From Streptomyces antioxidans (GTDB taxonomy: Bacteria > Actinomycetota > Actinomycetes > Streptomycetales > Streptomycetaceae), in contig NZ_LAKD02000033.1 in the NCBI RefSeq assembly GCF_000968685.2, positions 1-64,000 of the forward strand: DNA of 64,000 nt, in the 5' to 3' direction. A program made the translations under genes and the position numbers. Under the pieces are notes generated by a model, which saw nothing but the letters and a program-made list of their open reading frames with translations, searched no databases and had not been told where the DNA came from. This document shows, piece by piece, positions 1 to 8,986 of this stretch (its first letter is position 1; every line of letters starts with the position of its first letter).

Positions 1-166
1 GCGAGGACCCCCGCCCCAGCGCCTTCCCGAGCCCCCGGCCGTCCCTCTAGGGGCCCGATCCACCCGAATTACCCGGTTTAGGGACCCGGTCCTCCCCCAA
101 CCGCCGCTGCTGGAAAGCGCCACCGGCCGGAGGACCCGAGCCACCGCATGCGCCACGCCTCCGGGC
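1..166. other. Left-edge non-coding stretch after priA
   Basis: No open frame with a convincing start is visible in these bases, which lie downstream of the minus-strand priA stop codon. The stretch is C-rich. From general Streptomyces gene order the next minus-strand gene could be fmt, but none of it can be recognised here. Confidence 0.4.
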
Positions 167-2332
167 TCACCCAATGTCCAGGGGATCCACCCGCACCGCG
201 GGATCCCTGTCCCCCCGGGCCAGCCGGCGGGCCTTCGCCTCCTTGAGGGCCGCCGCGAGGGCGCTGCCCTGGCCGGGCCGGACCCGTAGCAGGGCGCGCT
301 CCCAGACCTCCCCCGCGGGCGGGTCCCCGGGGCGGCGCGGGCGACCGGGAGGCGGCGGGGGCAGCGGGACCGGCCCCAGGGTCTCGGCACCCTCGGGGAG
401 CCGGGTCGAGGCGATCAGCTCGGCCACCGCCTCCGCGGGGCCGGTCACGGCCGCCATCCGGGAGATCGGCGGAAAGCCCAGATCGGACCGCTCGGCCAGC
501 TCGCGCGCCGCGTAACCGGCCGGGTCCCAGCGCACCAGCGCCTGGACGGGCCGCAGCGTCGGCTCGGCCATGATCACCACCAGGCCGCCCCCGCCGTCGT
601 CCCCCTCCTCCCCGTGGCCGCGGACCAGTGAGGCCGCCTCCAGCCAGTGGCGCAGCGCGTCCTCGCCCGCGCGCAGATCGGGGCGGCCGAGCAGCGCCCA
701 GCCGTCGAGCAGCAGCGCCGCGGCGTAGCCGCCCTCCGCGACCGGTTCGGCGCCCGGTGTGCTCACGATGAGCGCCGGACGGTCGGGTACGGACATCAGC
801 ACATGGTCACGACCCGAGGTGCGGACGGGCACGGACGGAAAGGCGCGGCCCAGTTCCTCGGCGGTGCGCCGGGCACCGACGACGGACGCGCGCAGCCGGA
901 CGCCCCCGCATTCGCGGCAGTGCCAGGCGGGCTCGTCCCGCCCGCACCATCCACACACCAGATGGTCCGCGTCCCGCGCCTCCAGGGGGCCCGAGCAGTG
1001 CGCACAGCGCGCGGGCTCCCGGCAGCGCTCACAGGCGAGCCTCGGCACATAGCCGCGGCGCGGCACCTGCACCAGCACCGGGCCCCGGGTCAGCGCCTCC
1101 CGTACGGTCTGCCAGGCGAGCGTGGGCAGCCGGGCGGCGCGGGCCTCCGCGTCCCGGGCGACCTCGCCCTCGTCGACCGTACGGATCAGCGGGGCGGCCG
1201 CGCGGACCCGCTCGCGGTCGGCCTCGAGCGGGCGGGCCCAGCCGTTCTCCACCAGCTGGGCGGCCTCGACGGTGCGGCCCAGGTCGCCCAGCAGAAAGCC
1301 GGTCTTCTCCTGGACGGCGCGCAGCAGCAGCACATCGCGGGCGTGCGGCTGCGGCAGCCGGTCGTCGCTGTGGCTGCGGTCCCCGTCGTCCCAGATCCCC
1401 ACCAGCCCGAGGTCCCTGACCGGTGCGAACATCGCCGCCCGGGTGCCCACCACCGCCCGCACCGAGCCCCGGCTGACCGCCAGCCAGCGGCGGTAGCGCT
1501 CCTCGGGCCCGAGGTCGGCGGTGAGCAGCACATGCCGCCCCGGGCCGCCGAGCGCCTCCTTGAGCGCCGCGTCCACCCGCTCGGCGGTCCGCCCGTCGGG
1601 CACGACGACGAGCGCCCCGCGCCCGGACGCGAGCGTGGCGGCCACGGCGGTGGCCCACTCCCGGGGCCAGTGCGGCCCGGGCAGCGCGGTCCACACGGCA
1701 CGCGGCCGGTCCCCGCGCGCCAGCGCCTCCAGGAACCCGGGCCCGGCCGGATAGCGCGCCCAGCTCCCGGGCGCGGGCGGCTCCGGCGGGGGCAGCGGCG
1801 GCGGCGACGGCTCGCCCTCGGCCCGGACGTTGCGCTTGGGCAGCGCCAGTTGGAGCACATCGGCGAGCGACCCTGCGTACCGGTCGGCGACCGCCCGGCA
1901 CAGCGCCAGCAGCCCCGGCCCCAGCACCTGCTCCGTGGAGACCACCTGCGCGACGGCGGCCAGCGGGCCCCGGTAGTCGGACTCGGCGACGCGCTCGATG
2001 ATGTACCCGTCGAGCAGCCCGCCCCCCTCGCGCCGCCCCTCCCGCACCTTCCCCGCCCCGGCCCCGAACCGCACCCGCACCCGCACCCCGGGCCGGGCCT
2101 CGGCGTCCATCTCGGCCGGCACCGCGTAGTCCCACAGCTTGTCGAGGTGGACCGGCCCCTTGTCGACCAGCACCCGCGCCACCGGCCGCTCCGCCGCCAG
2201 CGCCGCCCCCCGCCAGGTCCGCGGCTTGGCCTTGGGCACCTTGGCCTTGCGCACCGTCTCCCGAATGAACGCGAGCTGCTCCCCCTCCGACGCCTCCGCC
2301 GGATCCTTCGGCCGCTCGTTGTCCCCGCTCAC
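167..2332 (-). CDS. priA: Primosomal protein N' (PriA), helicase motifs degenerate
   Basis: This 721-residue protein is the actinobacterial form of the replication-restart factor PriA, which in other bacteria recognises abandoned forks and loads DnaB. The N-terminal third has the 3'-DNA-binding features (VRVRFG near residue 85, then LDGYII). Four Cys pairs (CERC, CAHC, CGWC, CREC, about residues 431-475) form the two zinc-binding loops. The Walker A position near residue 214 reads TALPGPHW with no GKT, and the Walker B/DEAH position near 314 reads WDDGD. ATP-driven unwinding is therefore unlikely; from family knowledge, actinobacterial PriA is described as lacking helicase motifs. It starts at GTG with only a weak ribosome-binding site. 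metK lies upstream, separated by a hairpin. Identification is secure; biochemical activity is inferred. Confidence 0.93.
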   Translation of the reverse strand: MSGDNERPKDPAEASEGEQLAFIRETVRKAKVPKAKPRTWRGAALAAERPVARVLVDKGPVHLDKLWDYAVPAEMDAEARPGVRVRVRFGAGAGKVREGRREGGGLLDGYIIERVAESDYRGPLAAVAQVVSTEQVLGPGLLALCRAVADRYAGSLADVLQLALPKRNVRAEGEPSPPPLPPPEPPAPGSWARYPAGPGFLEALARGDRPRAVWTALPGPHWPREWATAVAATLASGRGALVVVPDGRTAERVDAALKEALGGPGRHVLLTADLGPEERYRRWLAVSRGSVRAVVGTRAAMFAPVRDLGLVGIWDDGDRSHSDDRLPQPHARDVLLLRAVQEKTGFLLGDLGRTVEAAQLVENGWARPLEADRERVRAAAPLIRTVDEGEVARDAEARAARLPTLAWQTVREALTRGPVLVQVPRRGYVPRLACERCREPARCAHCSGPLEARDADHLVCGWCGRDEPAWHCRECGGVRLRASVVGARRTAEELGRAFPSVPVRTSGRDHVLMSVPDRPALIVSTPGAEPVAEGGYAAALLLDGWALLGRPDLRAGEDALRHWLEAASLVRGHGEEGDDGGGGLVVIMAEPTLRPVQALVRWDPAGYAARELAERSDLGFPPISRMAAVTGPAEAVAELIASTRLPEGAETLGPVPLPPPPPGRPRRPGDPPAGEVWERALLRVRPGQGSALAAALKEAKARRLARGDRDPAVRVDPLDIG

Positions 2333-2371
2333 AGCTCAAGTCTTAGCAGACCGCACGGACACGGACGCTGG

Positions 2372-2409
2372 CGAAGGCCCGGACCCCGCAAGGGGCGTCC
2401 GGGCCTTCG
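2372..2409 (-). terminator. Hairpin terminator after metK
   Basis: A 13-bp perfect stem (arms 2372-2384 and 2397-2409) encloses a loop that can itself pair CCCC with GGGG. It lies between the metK stop and the priA start, so it should end most metK transcripts. There is no clear U-tract, which is usual for Streptomyces. Confidence 0.7.
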
Positions 2410-2435
2410 TCCAGGTCCGTGGATCGAGCCGGAGC

Positions 2436-3644
2436 CTACAGGCCCGCCGCCGCGCGGAGGGCGTCGACGCGGTCGGTGCGCTCCCAGGTGAAGTCGGCGT
2501 GCTCACGGCCGAAGTGGCCGTACGCCGCGGTCTGGGCGTAGATCGGGCGGAGCAGGTCGAGGTCGCGGATGATCGCGGCCGGGCGGAGGTCGAAGACCTC
2601 GGAGATGGCCTTCTCGATCTTCTCGGCGTCGACCGCCGCCGTGCCGAAGGTCTCGACGAAGAGGCCGACCGGCTCGGCCTTGCCGATGGCGTACGCGACC
2701 TGCACCTCGCAGCGCTGGGCGAGGCCCGCGGCCACCACGTTCTTGGCGACCCAGCGCATGGCGTAGGCGGCGGAGCGGTCGACCTTGGAGGGGTCCTTGC
2801 CGGAGAAGGCGCCGCCGCCGTGGCGGGACATGCCGCCGTAGGTGTCGATGATGATCTTGCGGCCGGTGAGCCCCGCGTCGCCCATCGGGCCGCCGATCTC
2901 GAAGCGGCCGGTCGGGTTGACCAGCAGGCGGTAGCCCTCGGTGTCGAGCTTGATGCCGTCCTCGACCAGCTCGTTCAGCACGTGCTCGACGACGAATTCC
3001 CGGATGTCGGGCGCCAGCAGCGAGTCCAGGTCGATGTCGGAGGCGTGCTGGGAGGAGACGACGACGGTGTCCAGGCGGACCGCCTTGTGGCCGTCGTACT
3101 CGATGGTGACCTGGGTCTTGCCGTCCGGGCGCAGATAGGGGATGGTCCCGTTCTTGCGGACGTCGGACAGCCGGCGGGAGAGCCGGTGCGCCAGGTTGAT
3201 CGGCAGCGGCATCAGCTCGGGCGTCTCGTCGCAGGCGTACCCGAACATCAGGCCCTGGTCGCCCGCGCCCTGCTTGTCCAGCTCGTCCTCGTCGCCCTCG
3301 ACCCGGAGCTCATAGGCGGAGTCCACACCCTGGGCGATGTCCGGGGACTGTGAGCCGATCGACACCGAGACACCGCAGGAGGCGCCGTCGAAGCCCTTCT
3401 TCGACGAGTCGTAGCCGATGTCGAGGATCTTGTTCCGCACGAGCGTCGCGATCGGGGCGTACGCCTTGGTCGTCACCTCACCGGCCACATGGACCAGTCC
3501 GGTAGTGATCAAGGTCTCGACCGCGACCCGGGAGTGCGGGTCCTCCCGCAGAAGGGCGTCGAGAATGGTGTCGCTGATCTGGTCAGCGATCTTGTCAGGG
3601 TGGCCCTCGGTCACAGATTCCGAGGTGAACAGGCGGCGGGACAC
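2436..3644 (-). CDS. metK: S-adenosylmethionine synthetase
   Basis: It makes S-adenosylmethionine from methionine and ATP in the cytoplasm, supplying methyl groups. The ATP-binding GHPDK motif is near the N-terminus; the signatures GAGDQG and GGGAFSGKD are intact. The frame is open 32 codons further upstream, to 3740. I chose the GTG at 3644 because a GGGAG ribosome-binding site sits four bases before it and the product (402 residues, starting SRRLFTSES) matches the usual family length. Upstream is a 333-base gap before coaBC, so it probably has its own promoter; downstream is a hairpin. Confidence 0.97.
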   Translation of the reverse strand: MSRRLFTSESVTEGHPDKIADQISDTILDALLREDPHSRVAVETLITTGLVHVAGEVTTKAYAPIATLVRNKILDIGYDSSKKGFDGASCGVSVSIGSQSPDIAQGVDSAYELRVEGDEDELDKQGAGDQGLMFGYACDETPELMPLPINLAHRLSRRLSDVRKNGTIPYLRPDGKTQVTIEYDGHKAVRLDTVVVSSQHASDIDLDSLLAPDIREFVVEHVLNELVEDGIKLDTEGYRLLVNPTGRFEIGGPMGDAGLTGRKIIIDTYGGMSRHGGGAFSGKDPSKVDRSAAYAMRWVAKNVVAAGLAQRCEVQVAYAIGKAEPVGLFVETFGTAAVDAEKIEKAISEVFDLRPAAIIRDLDLLRPIYAQTAAYGHFGREHADFTWERTDRVDALRAAAGL

Positions 3645-3726
3645 ATCGCTCCCTGGGGTTGCAGCGGCTGCTGGCTGATCATGGTCGGGACCGCCCGGGG
3701 GCTGCGCCCGTCGCGGTTCCTGGGCC

Positions 3727-3753
3727 AGTTTATCCGGCACATCCGCCGGTCAA
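3727..3753 (-). promoter_or_regulatory. Candidate metK promoter
   Basis: On the minus strand a -35-like TTGACC (3753-3748) is followed after 15 bases by TAAACT (3732-3727). The spacer is shorter than the usual 16-18 bases. Transcription would start about 75 bases before the metK GTG. Confidence 0.35.
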
Positions 3754-3901
3754 GCATCCCCGTCCCACAGAACGGGCAGGCCCGTGACCGGGAACATACC
3801 TTGCCTCAAGCCGAAATACAGCCCCACCCCGCCGTGACAGGGATGTGTCATGAGCCCGATCGGCCGCGTCCCGCCCCAGTTGAGCACGGCGAGAGGTCGC
3901 C

Positions 3902-3941
3902 GCGACAAGACGCGACGAGAAGCGACAAGACGCGACGGAGA
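3902..3941. repeat. Two tandem 20-bp repeats
   Basis: GCGACAAGACGCGACG followed by GAGA-like bases occurs twice with a period of exactly 20. The unit itself contains GCGAC motifs about ten bases apart. It lies just downstream of the coaBC stop. Function unknown. Confidence 0.75.
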
Positions 3942-3977
3942 AACCAGAGCGGTCCCGGCGCGGCTCCGGATCCGCGC

Positions 3978-5186
3978 TCACCCCAGGCGGCGGACCACCA
4001 GGTCCCAGACCGTGTCCGCGAGCGCGCCCTTGGGGCCGTACGGCACGGGCGTCTCGGTGCCGTCGGCGCCGAGCACCACGGCCTCGTTGGTCTCGGCGCC
4101 GAAGGTCTTGTGCTCGCCGACCTCGTTCACCACCAGCAGATCGCAGCCCTTGCGGGCCAGCTTCGCGCGGCCGTTGGCGAGCACATCGTCGGTCTCGGCG
4201 GCGAAGCCGACCACGATCTGGCCGGAGCGGGCGCGCTCCGCGGAGATCTCGGCGAGGATGTCCGGATTCCGCACCAGGTCAAGCGGTTCGGGCTCCTGGC
4301 CCTCACGTTTCTTGATCTTCCCCTCGGCGTACCGCGCGGGGCGGAAATCGGCGACGGCGGCGGCCATCACCACTGCGTCGGCGTCCGCGGCGGCCTTGAG
4401 CACGGCCTCCCGCAACTGTGCGGTGGTGCCCGCGCGCACCACATCGGCCCCGGCCGGGTCGGGCAGCTCGCTGTTGGCCGAGACGAGCGTCACCCGGGCG
4501 CCCCGGGCGACGGCGGCACGGGCCAGGGCGTACCCCTGGCGGCCGGTGGAGCGGTTGCCGAGGAAGCGCACCGGGTCCAGCGGCTCGCGGGTGCCCCCGG
4601 CGCTGACCACGACATGGCGGCCGGCCAGATCGGCGGTGAGCGCCGCGGTGCCGCGGGCCAGCACCCGGCGGCAGACCTCGAAGATCTCCCCGGGGTCCGG
4701 CAGTCGCCCCTTGCCGGTGTCCACACCGGTGAGCCGCCCCACGGCGGGTTCGATGACGACGGCGCCGCGGCGGCGCAGCGTCGCCACGTTCTCCTGGGTG
4801 GCGGGGTGCTCCCACATCTCGGTGTGCATCGCGGGCGCGAAGACGACCGGACAGCGCGCGGTGAGCAGCGTATTGGTGAGCAGGTCGTCCGCCAGGCCGT
4901 GGGCGGCCTTGGCGAGCAGATCGGCGGTGGCGGGGGCGATCACGACCAGATCGGCGGACTGGCCGATGCGGACGTGGGGCACCTCGTGGACGGACTCCCA
5001 GACCTCGGTCGTCGCCGGATGTCCGGACAGCGCCGACCAGGTCGCCTCGCCGATGAAGTGCAGCGCCGAGGCGGTCGGCACGACCCGTACGTCATGGCCG
5101 GACTCGGTGAGGCGGCGCAGCAGCTCACACGCCTTGTAGGCGGCGATCCCGCCACTGACGCCCAGGACCACCTCGGGCTTGTCCAT
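3978..5186 (-). CDS. coaBC: Bifunctional phosphopantothenoylcysteine decarboxylase / phosphopantothenate-cysteine ligase
   Basis: It catalyses two successive steps of coenzyme A synthesis: joining cysteine to 4'-phosphopantothenate (C-terminal CoaB half) and decarboxylating the product (N-terminal FMN-dependent CoaC half). The N-terminus has the flavoprotein start GVSGGIAAYK. The decarboxylase motif normally written PXMNXXMW reads PAMHTEMW, with His for Asn; as far as I recall this form is common in actinobacteria. The CoaB half contains SAGGTREPLDPVR and the NPDIL motif. I chose the ATG at 5186 (402 residues), which has GGGGAG seven bases upstream, over the in-frame GTG at 5201, which overlaps that site. 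Confidence 0.95.
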   Translation of the reverse strand: MDKPEVVLGVSGGIAAYKACELLRRLTESGHDVRVVPTASALHFIGEATWSALSGHPATTEVWESVHEVPHVRIGQSADLVVIAPATADLLAKAAHGLADDLLTNTLLTARCPVVFAPAMHTEMWEHPATQENVATLRRRGAVVIEPAVGRLTGVDTGKGRLPDPGEIFEVCRRVLARGTAALTADLAGRHVVVSAGGTREPLDPVRFLGNRSTGRQGYALARAAVARGARVTLVSANSELPDPAGADVVRAGTTAQLREAVLKAAADADAVVMAAAVADFRPARYAEGKIKKREGQEPEPLDLVRNPDILAEISAERARSGQIVVGFAAETDDVLANGRAKLARKGCDLLVVNEVGEHKTFGAETNEAVVLGADGTETPVPYGPKGALADTVWDLVVRRLG

Positions 5187-5274
5187 CGCTCGGCTCCCCA
5201 CCGGGTACGTCGTATGCCGCGTCGGGCGTTACGTCCAGTCACGGTACGCCGGGTCGGCTCACGTACCCATGACA

Positions 5275-5310
5275 CACCACGGGCCCGGCAGTGCTGCCGG
5301 GCCGGTGGTG
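5275..5310 (-). terminator. Hairpin terminator after rpoZ
   Basis: Sixteen-base arms (5275-5290 and 5295-5310) pair with one G-G mismatch around a GTGC tetraloop. It lies between the rpoZ stop and the coaBC start, so it probably separates the two transcripts. Confidence 0.75.
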
Positions 5311-5370
5311 AAGCGATCCGAAACCCGCTCGATCCGAAGACCTGCTCGATCCGGGAACCCGCCGGGAAAC

Positions 5371-5643
5371 CTACTGGGCCGGGCCCTCGATGGCCTCGGA
5401 GGTCAGCAGGCCCGCGTTGATCTCGCGGAGCGCGATCGAGAGGGGCTTCTCGTGGACGTGGGTGTCCACGAGGGGGCCGACGTACTCGAGCAGGCCCTCA
5501 CCGAGCTGGGAGTAGTACGCGTTGATCTGCCGCGCGCGCTTGGCCGCGTAGATCACCAGGCTGTACTTGGAGTCGGTGGCCTCGAGCAGCTCATCAATCG
5601 GAGGGTTGATGATCCCCTCGGGCGCGGTCATGGGAGAGGACAC
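5371..5643 (-). CDS. rpoZ: RNA polymerase omega subunit
   Basis: Omega binds the beta' subunit and helps assemble RNA polymerase. The 90-residue product has the usual Streptomyces length, with the conserved helix segment [20 protein letters not shown]. The GTG at 5643 is preferred because AAGGAAGG lies seven bases upstream; the in-frame ATG at 5631 has no ribosome-binding site. gmk lies 65 bases upstream on the same strand, as in many bacteria where gmk and rpoZ are co-transcribed. A hairpin follows. Confidence 0.96.
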   Translation of the reverse strand: MSSPMTAPEGIINPPIDELLEATDSKYSLVIYAAKRARQINAYYSQLGEGLLEYVGPLVDTHVHEKPLSIALREINAGLLTSEAIEGPAQ

Positions 5644-5679
5644 TCTCTAGCCTTCCTTAGTGTCGCCTGATGGCAAGAG

Positions 5680-5714
5680 TGAATCGAAGATCAAGCATGA
5701 ATCGAAGATCAAGC
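5680..5714. repeat. 18-bp tandem duplication spanning the gmk stop codon
   Basis: TGAATCGAAGATCAAGC occurs at 5680-5696 and 5698-5714, period 18. The upper copy contains the gmk stop codon. Because 18 is a multiple of three, the other copy supplies a second in-frame TGA six codons later. Confidence 0.85.
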
Positions 5715-6275
5715 CACTCGCATCAAGGCTAGCAGCTCGTTGGCGACCTCCTGGACGGAGGTATTGACCAAGGTCACATCGAACTCTGACTCGGCGGCCA
5801 GCTCGGTCCGCGCGGCCTCCAGCCGCCGCTCGATCACCGCGGGCGCCTCGGTGCCCCGGCCGGTGAGCCGGCGCACCAGCTCCTCCCAGCTCGGCGGCGC
5901 GAGGAAGACCAGCTGCGCCTCCGGCATGGACTCGCGGATCTGCCGTGCGCCCTGCAGATCGATCTCCAGCAGCACCGGCTCGCCCGCGTCGAGGCGGTCC
6001 ATGACCGCCTCGCGCGGGGTGCCGTAGCGATTGCCCGCGAATTCGGCCCACTCCAGCAGCTCACCATTGGCTATGAGCTTGTCGAACTCCCCGTCGTCCA
6101 CGAAGAAGTAGTGGACGCCGTCCCGCTCGCCGGGGCGCGGTCGCCGGGTCGTGGCCGAGACCGAGAGCCAGACCTCGGGGTGTTCCTTGCGCATATGAGC
6201 GACGACCGTGCTCTTGCCGACCCCTGAGGGGCCGGAGAGCACGGTCAGACGCGGTCGTGCGGAGTGTGCTGCCAT
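5709..6275 (-). CDS. gmk: Guanylate kinase
   Basis: It phosphorylates GMP to GDP with ATP, linking purine synthesis to the GTP and (p)ppGpp pools. The P-loop GPSGVGKST is near residue 15, followed by the GMP-binding stretch [18 protein letters not shown] and the LEIDLQGA motif. The 188-residue length fits the family. The gene lies between mihF and rpoZ on the same strand, 48 bases after mihF. The stop codon lies inside a tandem repeat. Confidence 0.97.
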   Translation of the reverse strand: MAAHSARPRLTVLSGPSGVGKSTVVAHMRKEHPEVWLSVSATTRRPRPGERDGVHYFFVDDGEFDKLIANGELLEWAEFAGNRYGTPREAVMDRLDAGEPVLLEIDLQGARQIRESMPEAQLVFLAPPSWEELVRRLTGRGTEAPAVIERRLEAARTELAAESEFDVTLVNTSVQEVANELLALMRVA

Positions 6276-6323
6276 GGAGCGATTATCCAGGTTCCCGGGA
6301 GTGCCTGGAAACGCCGGGCCGGA

Positions 6324-6647
6324 TCAGCCGGCGGCGCCGCCGAACTCGCGCTCGAGCGACGCGATCTGGTTGGAGCCCAGACCCCGCACCCGGCGGCTCT
6401 CGGAGATGCCGAGCCGCTCCATGATCTGCTTGGCGCGGACCTTGCCGACGCCGGGCAGGGACTCGAGGAGAGCGGACACCTTCATCTTGCCGATGACATC
6501 GTTCTCCTGGCCCTGCTTGATGACCTCGTGCAGGGAGGCGCCGGAGTGCTTGAGTCGATTCTTGACCTCGGCGCGCTCCCGGCGAGCCGCGGCGGCCTTT
6601 TCTAGCGCGGCTGCGCGCTGTTCAGGGGTAAGGGGCGGAAGAGCCAC
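6324..6647 (-). CDS. mihF: Streptomyces integration host factor-like nucleoid protein (mIHF/sIHF)
   Basis: This small DNA-binding protein is the actinobacterial IHF, a nucleoid-associated protein unrelated to HU-type IHF. It affects DNA topology, sporulation and antibiotic production in Streptomyces. The 107-residue product has a basic N-terminal helix followed by the helix-two-turn-helix core around LPGVGKVRAKQIMERLGI and a short C-terminal RRVRGLGSNQ segment. It starts at GTG with GAGGTGA upstream. A well-formed promoter lies about 50-75 bases upstream. Confidence 0.95.
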   Translation of the reverse strand: MALPPLTPEQRAAALEKAAAARRERAEVKNRLKHSGASLHEVIKQGQENDVIGKMKVSALLESLPGVGKVRAKQIMERLGISESRRVRGLGSNQIASLEREFGGAAG

Positions 6648-6694
6648 GCCTACGTCACCTCGGATGTCGAACTGTCGGATATGGACCGGTGAGG

Positions 6695-6723
6695 AACCTA
6701 GTCGCCCCTCACCTGGGGAGCAA
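6695..6723 (-). promoter_or_regulatory. Probable mihF promoter
   Basis: On the minus strand TTGCTC (6723-6718), a 17-base spacer and TAGGTT (6700-6695) match Streptomyces housekeeping-sigma promoters. A start about seven bases later would give a leader of roughly 40 bases. A second -10-like TAGTCT lies further upstream. Confidence 0.6.
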
Positions 6724-6850
6724 CGCGCAACGCAGCGCGCGTTCGCTCTCGTCGGAGACTAGCGGCCGATCCCGCTCCAGTCAGCGAGAACAGACGAAAA
6801 GTCCTGGTCAGACTCGCTCGACTTGGACATTTACGGACAAAGAGGCCGGG

Positions 6851-7714
6851 TTATTCGGCCACGGCACCCACTTCGTCAGCCATTCGGGAGGCCGCCGCGA
6901 CCAGCGACGCGGCGTTCGGACCGTGCCGGAGCACCCCCCGGCTGACGCTCGGAACGACATTTCGCACCGCCGCGCCGAAGACCGCCGGAAGGTCGGCGGG
7001 GGTCGCGCCCTGGGCCCCGATGCCGGGGGCGAGCAGCGGCCCGTCGATCGCCAGATCGGCGCCCAGCCGCCGCGCGGTGCCGCCGAGCGTGGCCCCCACG
7101 ACGGCCCCGTACGAGCCGAGACGCCCCTCGGCGGCCTCAGCCGCGTTCTCGGCCTTGAGCGCGGCCAGCACGGTGGCCGCCACGGTCGTCCCGTCGGGCC
7201 GTACCGCGTGCTGCACCTCGGCGCCCTCCGGGTTGGAGGTCAGCGCCAGCGCGAAGACGCCCGCCCCCGCCGCCCGCGCCGCGTCCAGCGCCGGGCGCAG
7301 CGAGCCGAAGCCGAGGTAGGGGCTGACGGTGACCGCGTCAGAGAAGAGCGGCCCGGCCGGATCCAGATAGGCGGAGGCGTACGCGGCCATGGTCGAGCCG
7401 ATGTCGCCGCGCTTGGCGTCCATCAGCACCAGCGCCCCGGCGGCGCGGGCGTCGGCGACGGCCCGCTCCAGCACCGCGATGCCGCGGGAGCCGAACCGCT
7501 CGAAGAAGGCCGACTGCGGCTTGAGGACGGCCACCCGCCCGGCGAGGGCGTCCACGACGGTCCGGGTGAACCGCTCCAGACCGGCCACATCGTCCCCCAG
7601 GCCCCAGTCGGCGAGCAGGGAGGCGTGCGGGTCGATGCCGACGCACAGCGGGCCGCGGGCGTCCATGGCGGCGCGCAAGCGGGTGCCGAAGGGGGTGGGT
7701 GCGGGTGTCGTCAT
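6851..7714 (-). CDS. pyrF: Orotidine 5'-phosphate decarboxylase
   Basis: It converts OMP to UMP, the last step of the de novo pyrimidine pathway. The 287-residue length and the catalytic LMDAKRGD near the middle mark the longer type 2 form. The substrate-binding GIDPHASLL is near residue 25. The ATG at 7714 has AGGAGAG four bases upstream. It lies downstream of pyrD, separated by 96 bases carrying a repeat with strong hairpins, so read-through from pyrD may be limited. Confidence 0.96.
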   Translation of the reverse strand: MTTPAPTPFGTRLRAAMDARGPLCVGIDPHASLLADWGLGDDVAGLERFTRTVVDALAGRVAVLKPQSAFFERFGSRGIAVLERAVADARAAGALVLMDAKRGDIGSTMAAYASAYLDPAGPLFSDAVTVSPYLGFGSLRPALDAARAAGAGVFALALTSNPEGAEVQHAVRPDGTTVAATVLAALKAENAAEAAEGRLGSYGAVVGATLGGTARRLGADLAIDGPLLAPGIGAQGATPADLPAVFGAAVRNVVPSVSRGVLRHGPNAASLVAAASRMADEVGAVAE

Positions 7715-7733
7715 CGGTCTCTCCTCAGGAAAT

Positions 7734-7810
7734 TCAGCCCCTCCGGCGATTGAGGAGCGGGGTCGGGGGCGGAGCCCCGGCGGGGGCGTGGGGGCGGAGC
7801 CCCCACCCGG
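7734..7810. repeat. Dispersed Streptomyces intergenic repeat with hairpins
   Basis: The block contains CTCCGGCGATTGAGGAGCGG followed by two G-rich hairpins, GGGGGC-GGA-GCCCC and GTGGGGGC-GGA-GCCCCCAC (7788-7795 with 7799-7806). It resembles an element I know as very frequent between Streptomyces genes. It lies directly after the pyrD stop and may act as its terminator. Confidence 0.6.
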
Positions 7811-8908
7811 CTAGGCGGCTTCCGCACCGACCGCATCGGCCAGCGTGGCGTACGGGCTCGCGGCCAGCCGGGCGGCGAGACCGCGGTGGATCTCGCGGGC
7901 CCAGAACGGCCCGCGGTAGATGAGCGCGCTGTAGCCCTGGACCAGCGTCGCCCCCGCGAGGACGCGCTCCCAGGCGTCGTCAGCGGTCTCGATCCCGCCC
8001 ACGCCGACCAGGGTCAGCCGGTCCCCCACCCGGGCGTACAGGCGGCGCAGCACCTCCAGGGAGCGCGCCTTCAGGGGGGCGCCGGACAGGCCGCCGGTCT
8101 CGGCGGTGAGCCGGGCGGGGGAGGTGAGGCCGAGGCCGTCGCGCGCGATGGTGGTGTTCGTGGCGATGATGCCGTCCAGGCCGAGCTCGACCGCCAGATC
8201 GGCGACCGCGTCCACGTCCTCGTCGGCGAGATCCGGCGCGATTTTGACCAGAAGTGGCACCTTGCGATCGGTGACCGTACGGTCCGCGGCCTCGCGGACC
8301 GCGGTCAGCAGCGGCCGCAGATGATCCACGGCCTGGAGGTTCCGCAGTCCGGGGGTATTGGGCGAGGAGACGTTGACGACGAGGTAGTCGGCGTGGGCGG
8401 CCAGCCGCTCGGTGGACGTCACATAGTCGGCGACGGCCTCCGCCTCCGGGACGACCTTGGACTTGCCGATGTTGACGCCGACCGTCGTGCGGAAGGCCGG
8501 GCGCCGGGCCGCGAGCCGGGCCGCGACCGCCGCCGAGCCCTCGTTGTTGAAGCCCATCCGGTTGATCAGGGCGCGGTCGGCGACCAGCCGGAAGAGCCGC
8601 CGCTTGGGGTTGCCGGGCTGCGGCTGGGCGGTGACGGTGCCGATCTCGACGTGGTCGAAGCCCAGCATCGCCATGCCGTCGATCCCGGCGGCGTTCTTGT
8701 CGAATCCGGCGGCGAGCCCGAAGGGCCCGTGCATCCGCAGGCCCAGCGCCTCGGTGCGCAACGCCGGGTGGCGGGGGGCGAGGACGGCGGCGGCGAAGGT
8801 CCGCAGGACGGGGACGCGGGCGGCCAGCCGGATCCAGGAGAAGGCCAGGTGATGGGCCTTCTCGGGGTCCATGCGCCGGAAGATCAGACGGAAGAGGAGG
8901 GCGTACAT
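7811..8908 (-). CDS. pyrD: Dihydroorotate dehydrogenase (quinone), class 2
   Basis: It oxidises dihydroorotate to orotate using FMN and membrane quinone. Visible motifs are [33 protein letters not shown] (the Ser is the class 2 catalytic base), VKIAPDL and ATNTTI. The N-terminal hydrophobic helix [12 protein letters not shown] serves quinone access. I chose the ATG at 8908 (365 residues) because the protein then begins with this conserved helix; the ATG at 8938 has no ribosome-binding site. It lies after the hairpin that ends carB, so it may have a separate promoter. Confidence 0.95.
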   Translation of the reverse strand: MYALLFRLIFRRMDPEKAHHLAFSWIRLAARVPVLRTFAAAVLAPRHPALRTEALGLRMHGPFGLAAGFDKNAAGIDGMAMLGFDHVEIGTVTAQPQPGNPKRRLFRLVADRALINRMGFNNEGSAAVAARLAARRPAFRTTVGVNIGKSKVVPEAEAVADYVTSTERLAAHADYLVVNVSSPNTPGLRNLQAVDHLRPLLTAVREAADRTVTDRKVPLLVKIAPDLADEDVDAVADLAVELGLDGIIATNTTIARDGLGLTSPARLTAETGGLSGAPLKARSLEVLRRLYARVGDRLTLVGVGGIETADDAWERVLAGATLVQGYSALIYRGPFWAREIHRGLAARLAASPYATLADAVGAEAA

Positions 8909-8942
8909 GAGGGGCTTTCTGCCGGAGGGCGAGGACATGGGC

Positions 8943-8986
8943 TCATGAAGAGCGGTGGGTTCATGAGGAGAACGGTCGGTTCATGA
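8943..8986. repeat. Three TCATGA repeats in the pyrD leader
   Basis: TCATGA occurs at 8943-8948, 8961-8966 and 8981-8986. On the minus strand the first two copies encountered read TCATGAACC followed by (C/G)ACCG and a pyrimidine run. They create tiny reading frames: a seven-codon frame from an ATG at 8985 whose TGA overlaps a second ATG, which runs out of frame into pyrD. Confidence 0.6.

Larger units (their letters stand above)
3645..3977. other. metK upstream region
   Basis: This 333-base gap between coaBC and metK holds a candidate metK promoter (3727-3753) and a 20-bp tandem duplication (3902-3941). An imperfect TGACA/TGTCA inverted repeat lies around 3834-3849. The frame at 3730-3981 on the minus strand shows no recognisable protein. 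I could not recognise the conserved core of a SAM riboswitch by eye. Confidence 0.5.

Noticed and set aside
3645-3800. SAM riboswitch before metK
   Set aside because: I could not see the paired helices or conserved core bases of a known SAM riboswitch class; a covariance-model search would be decisive.
3730-3981. Minus-strand frame of 83 codons between coaBC and metK
   Set aside because: Arg/Ser-rich, includes the tandem repeat, no ribosome-binding site, no recognisable fold.
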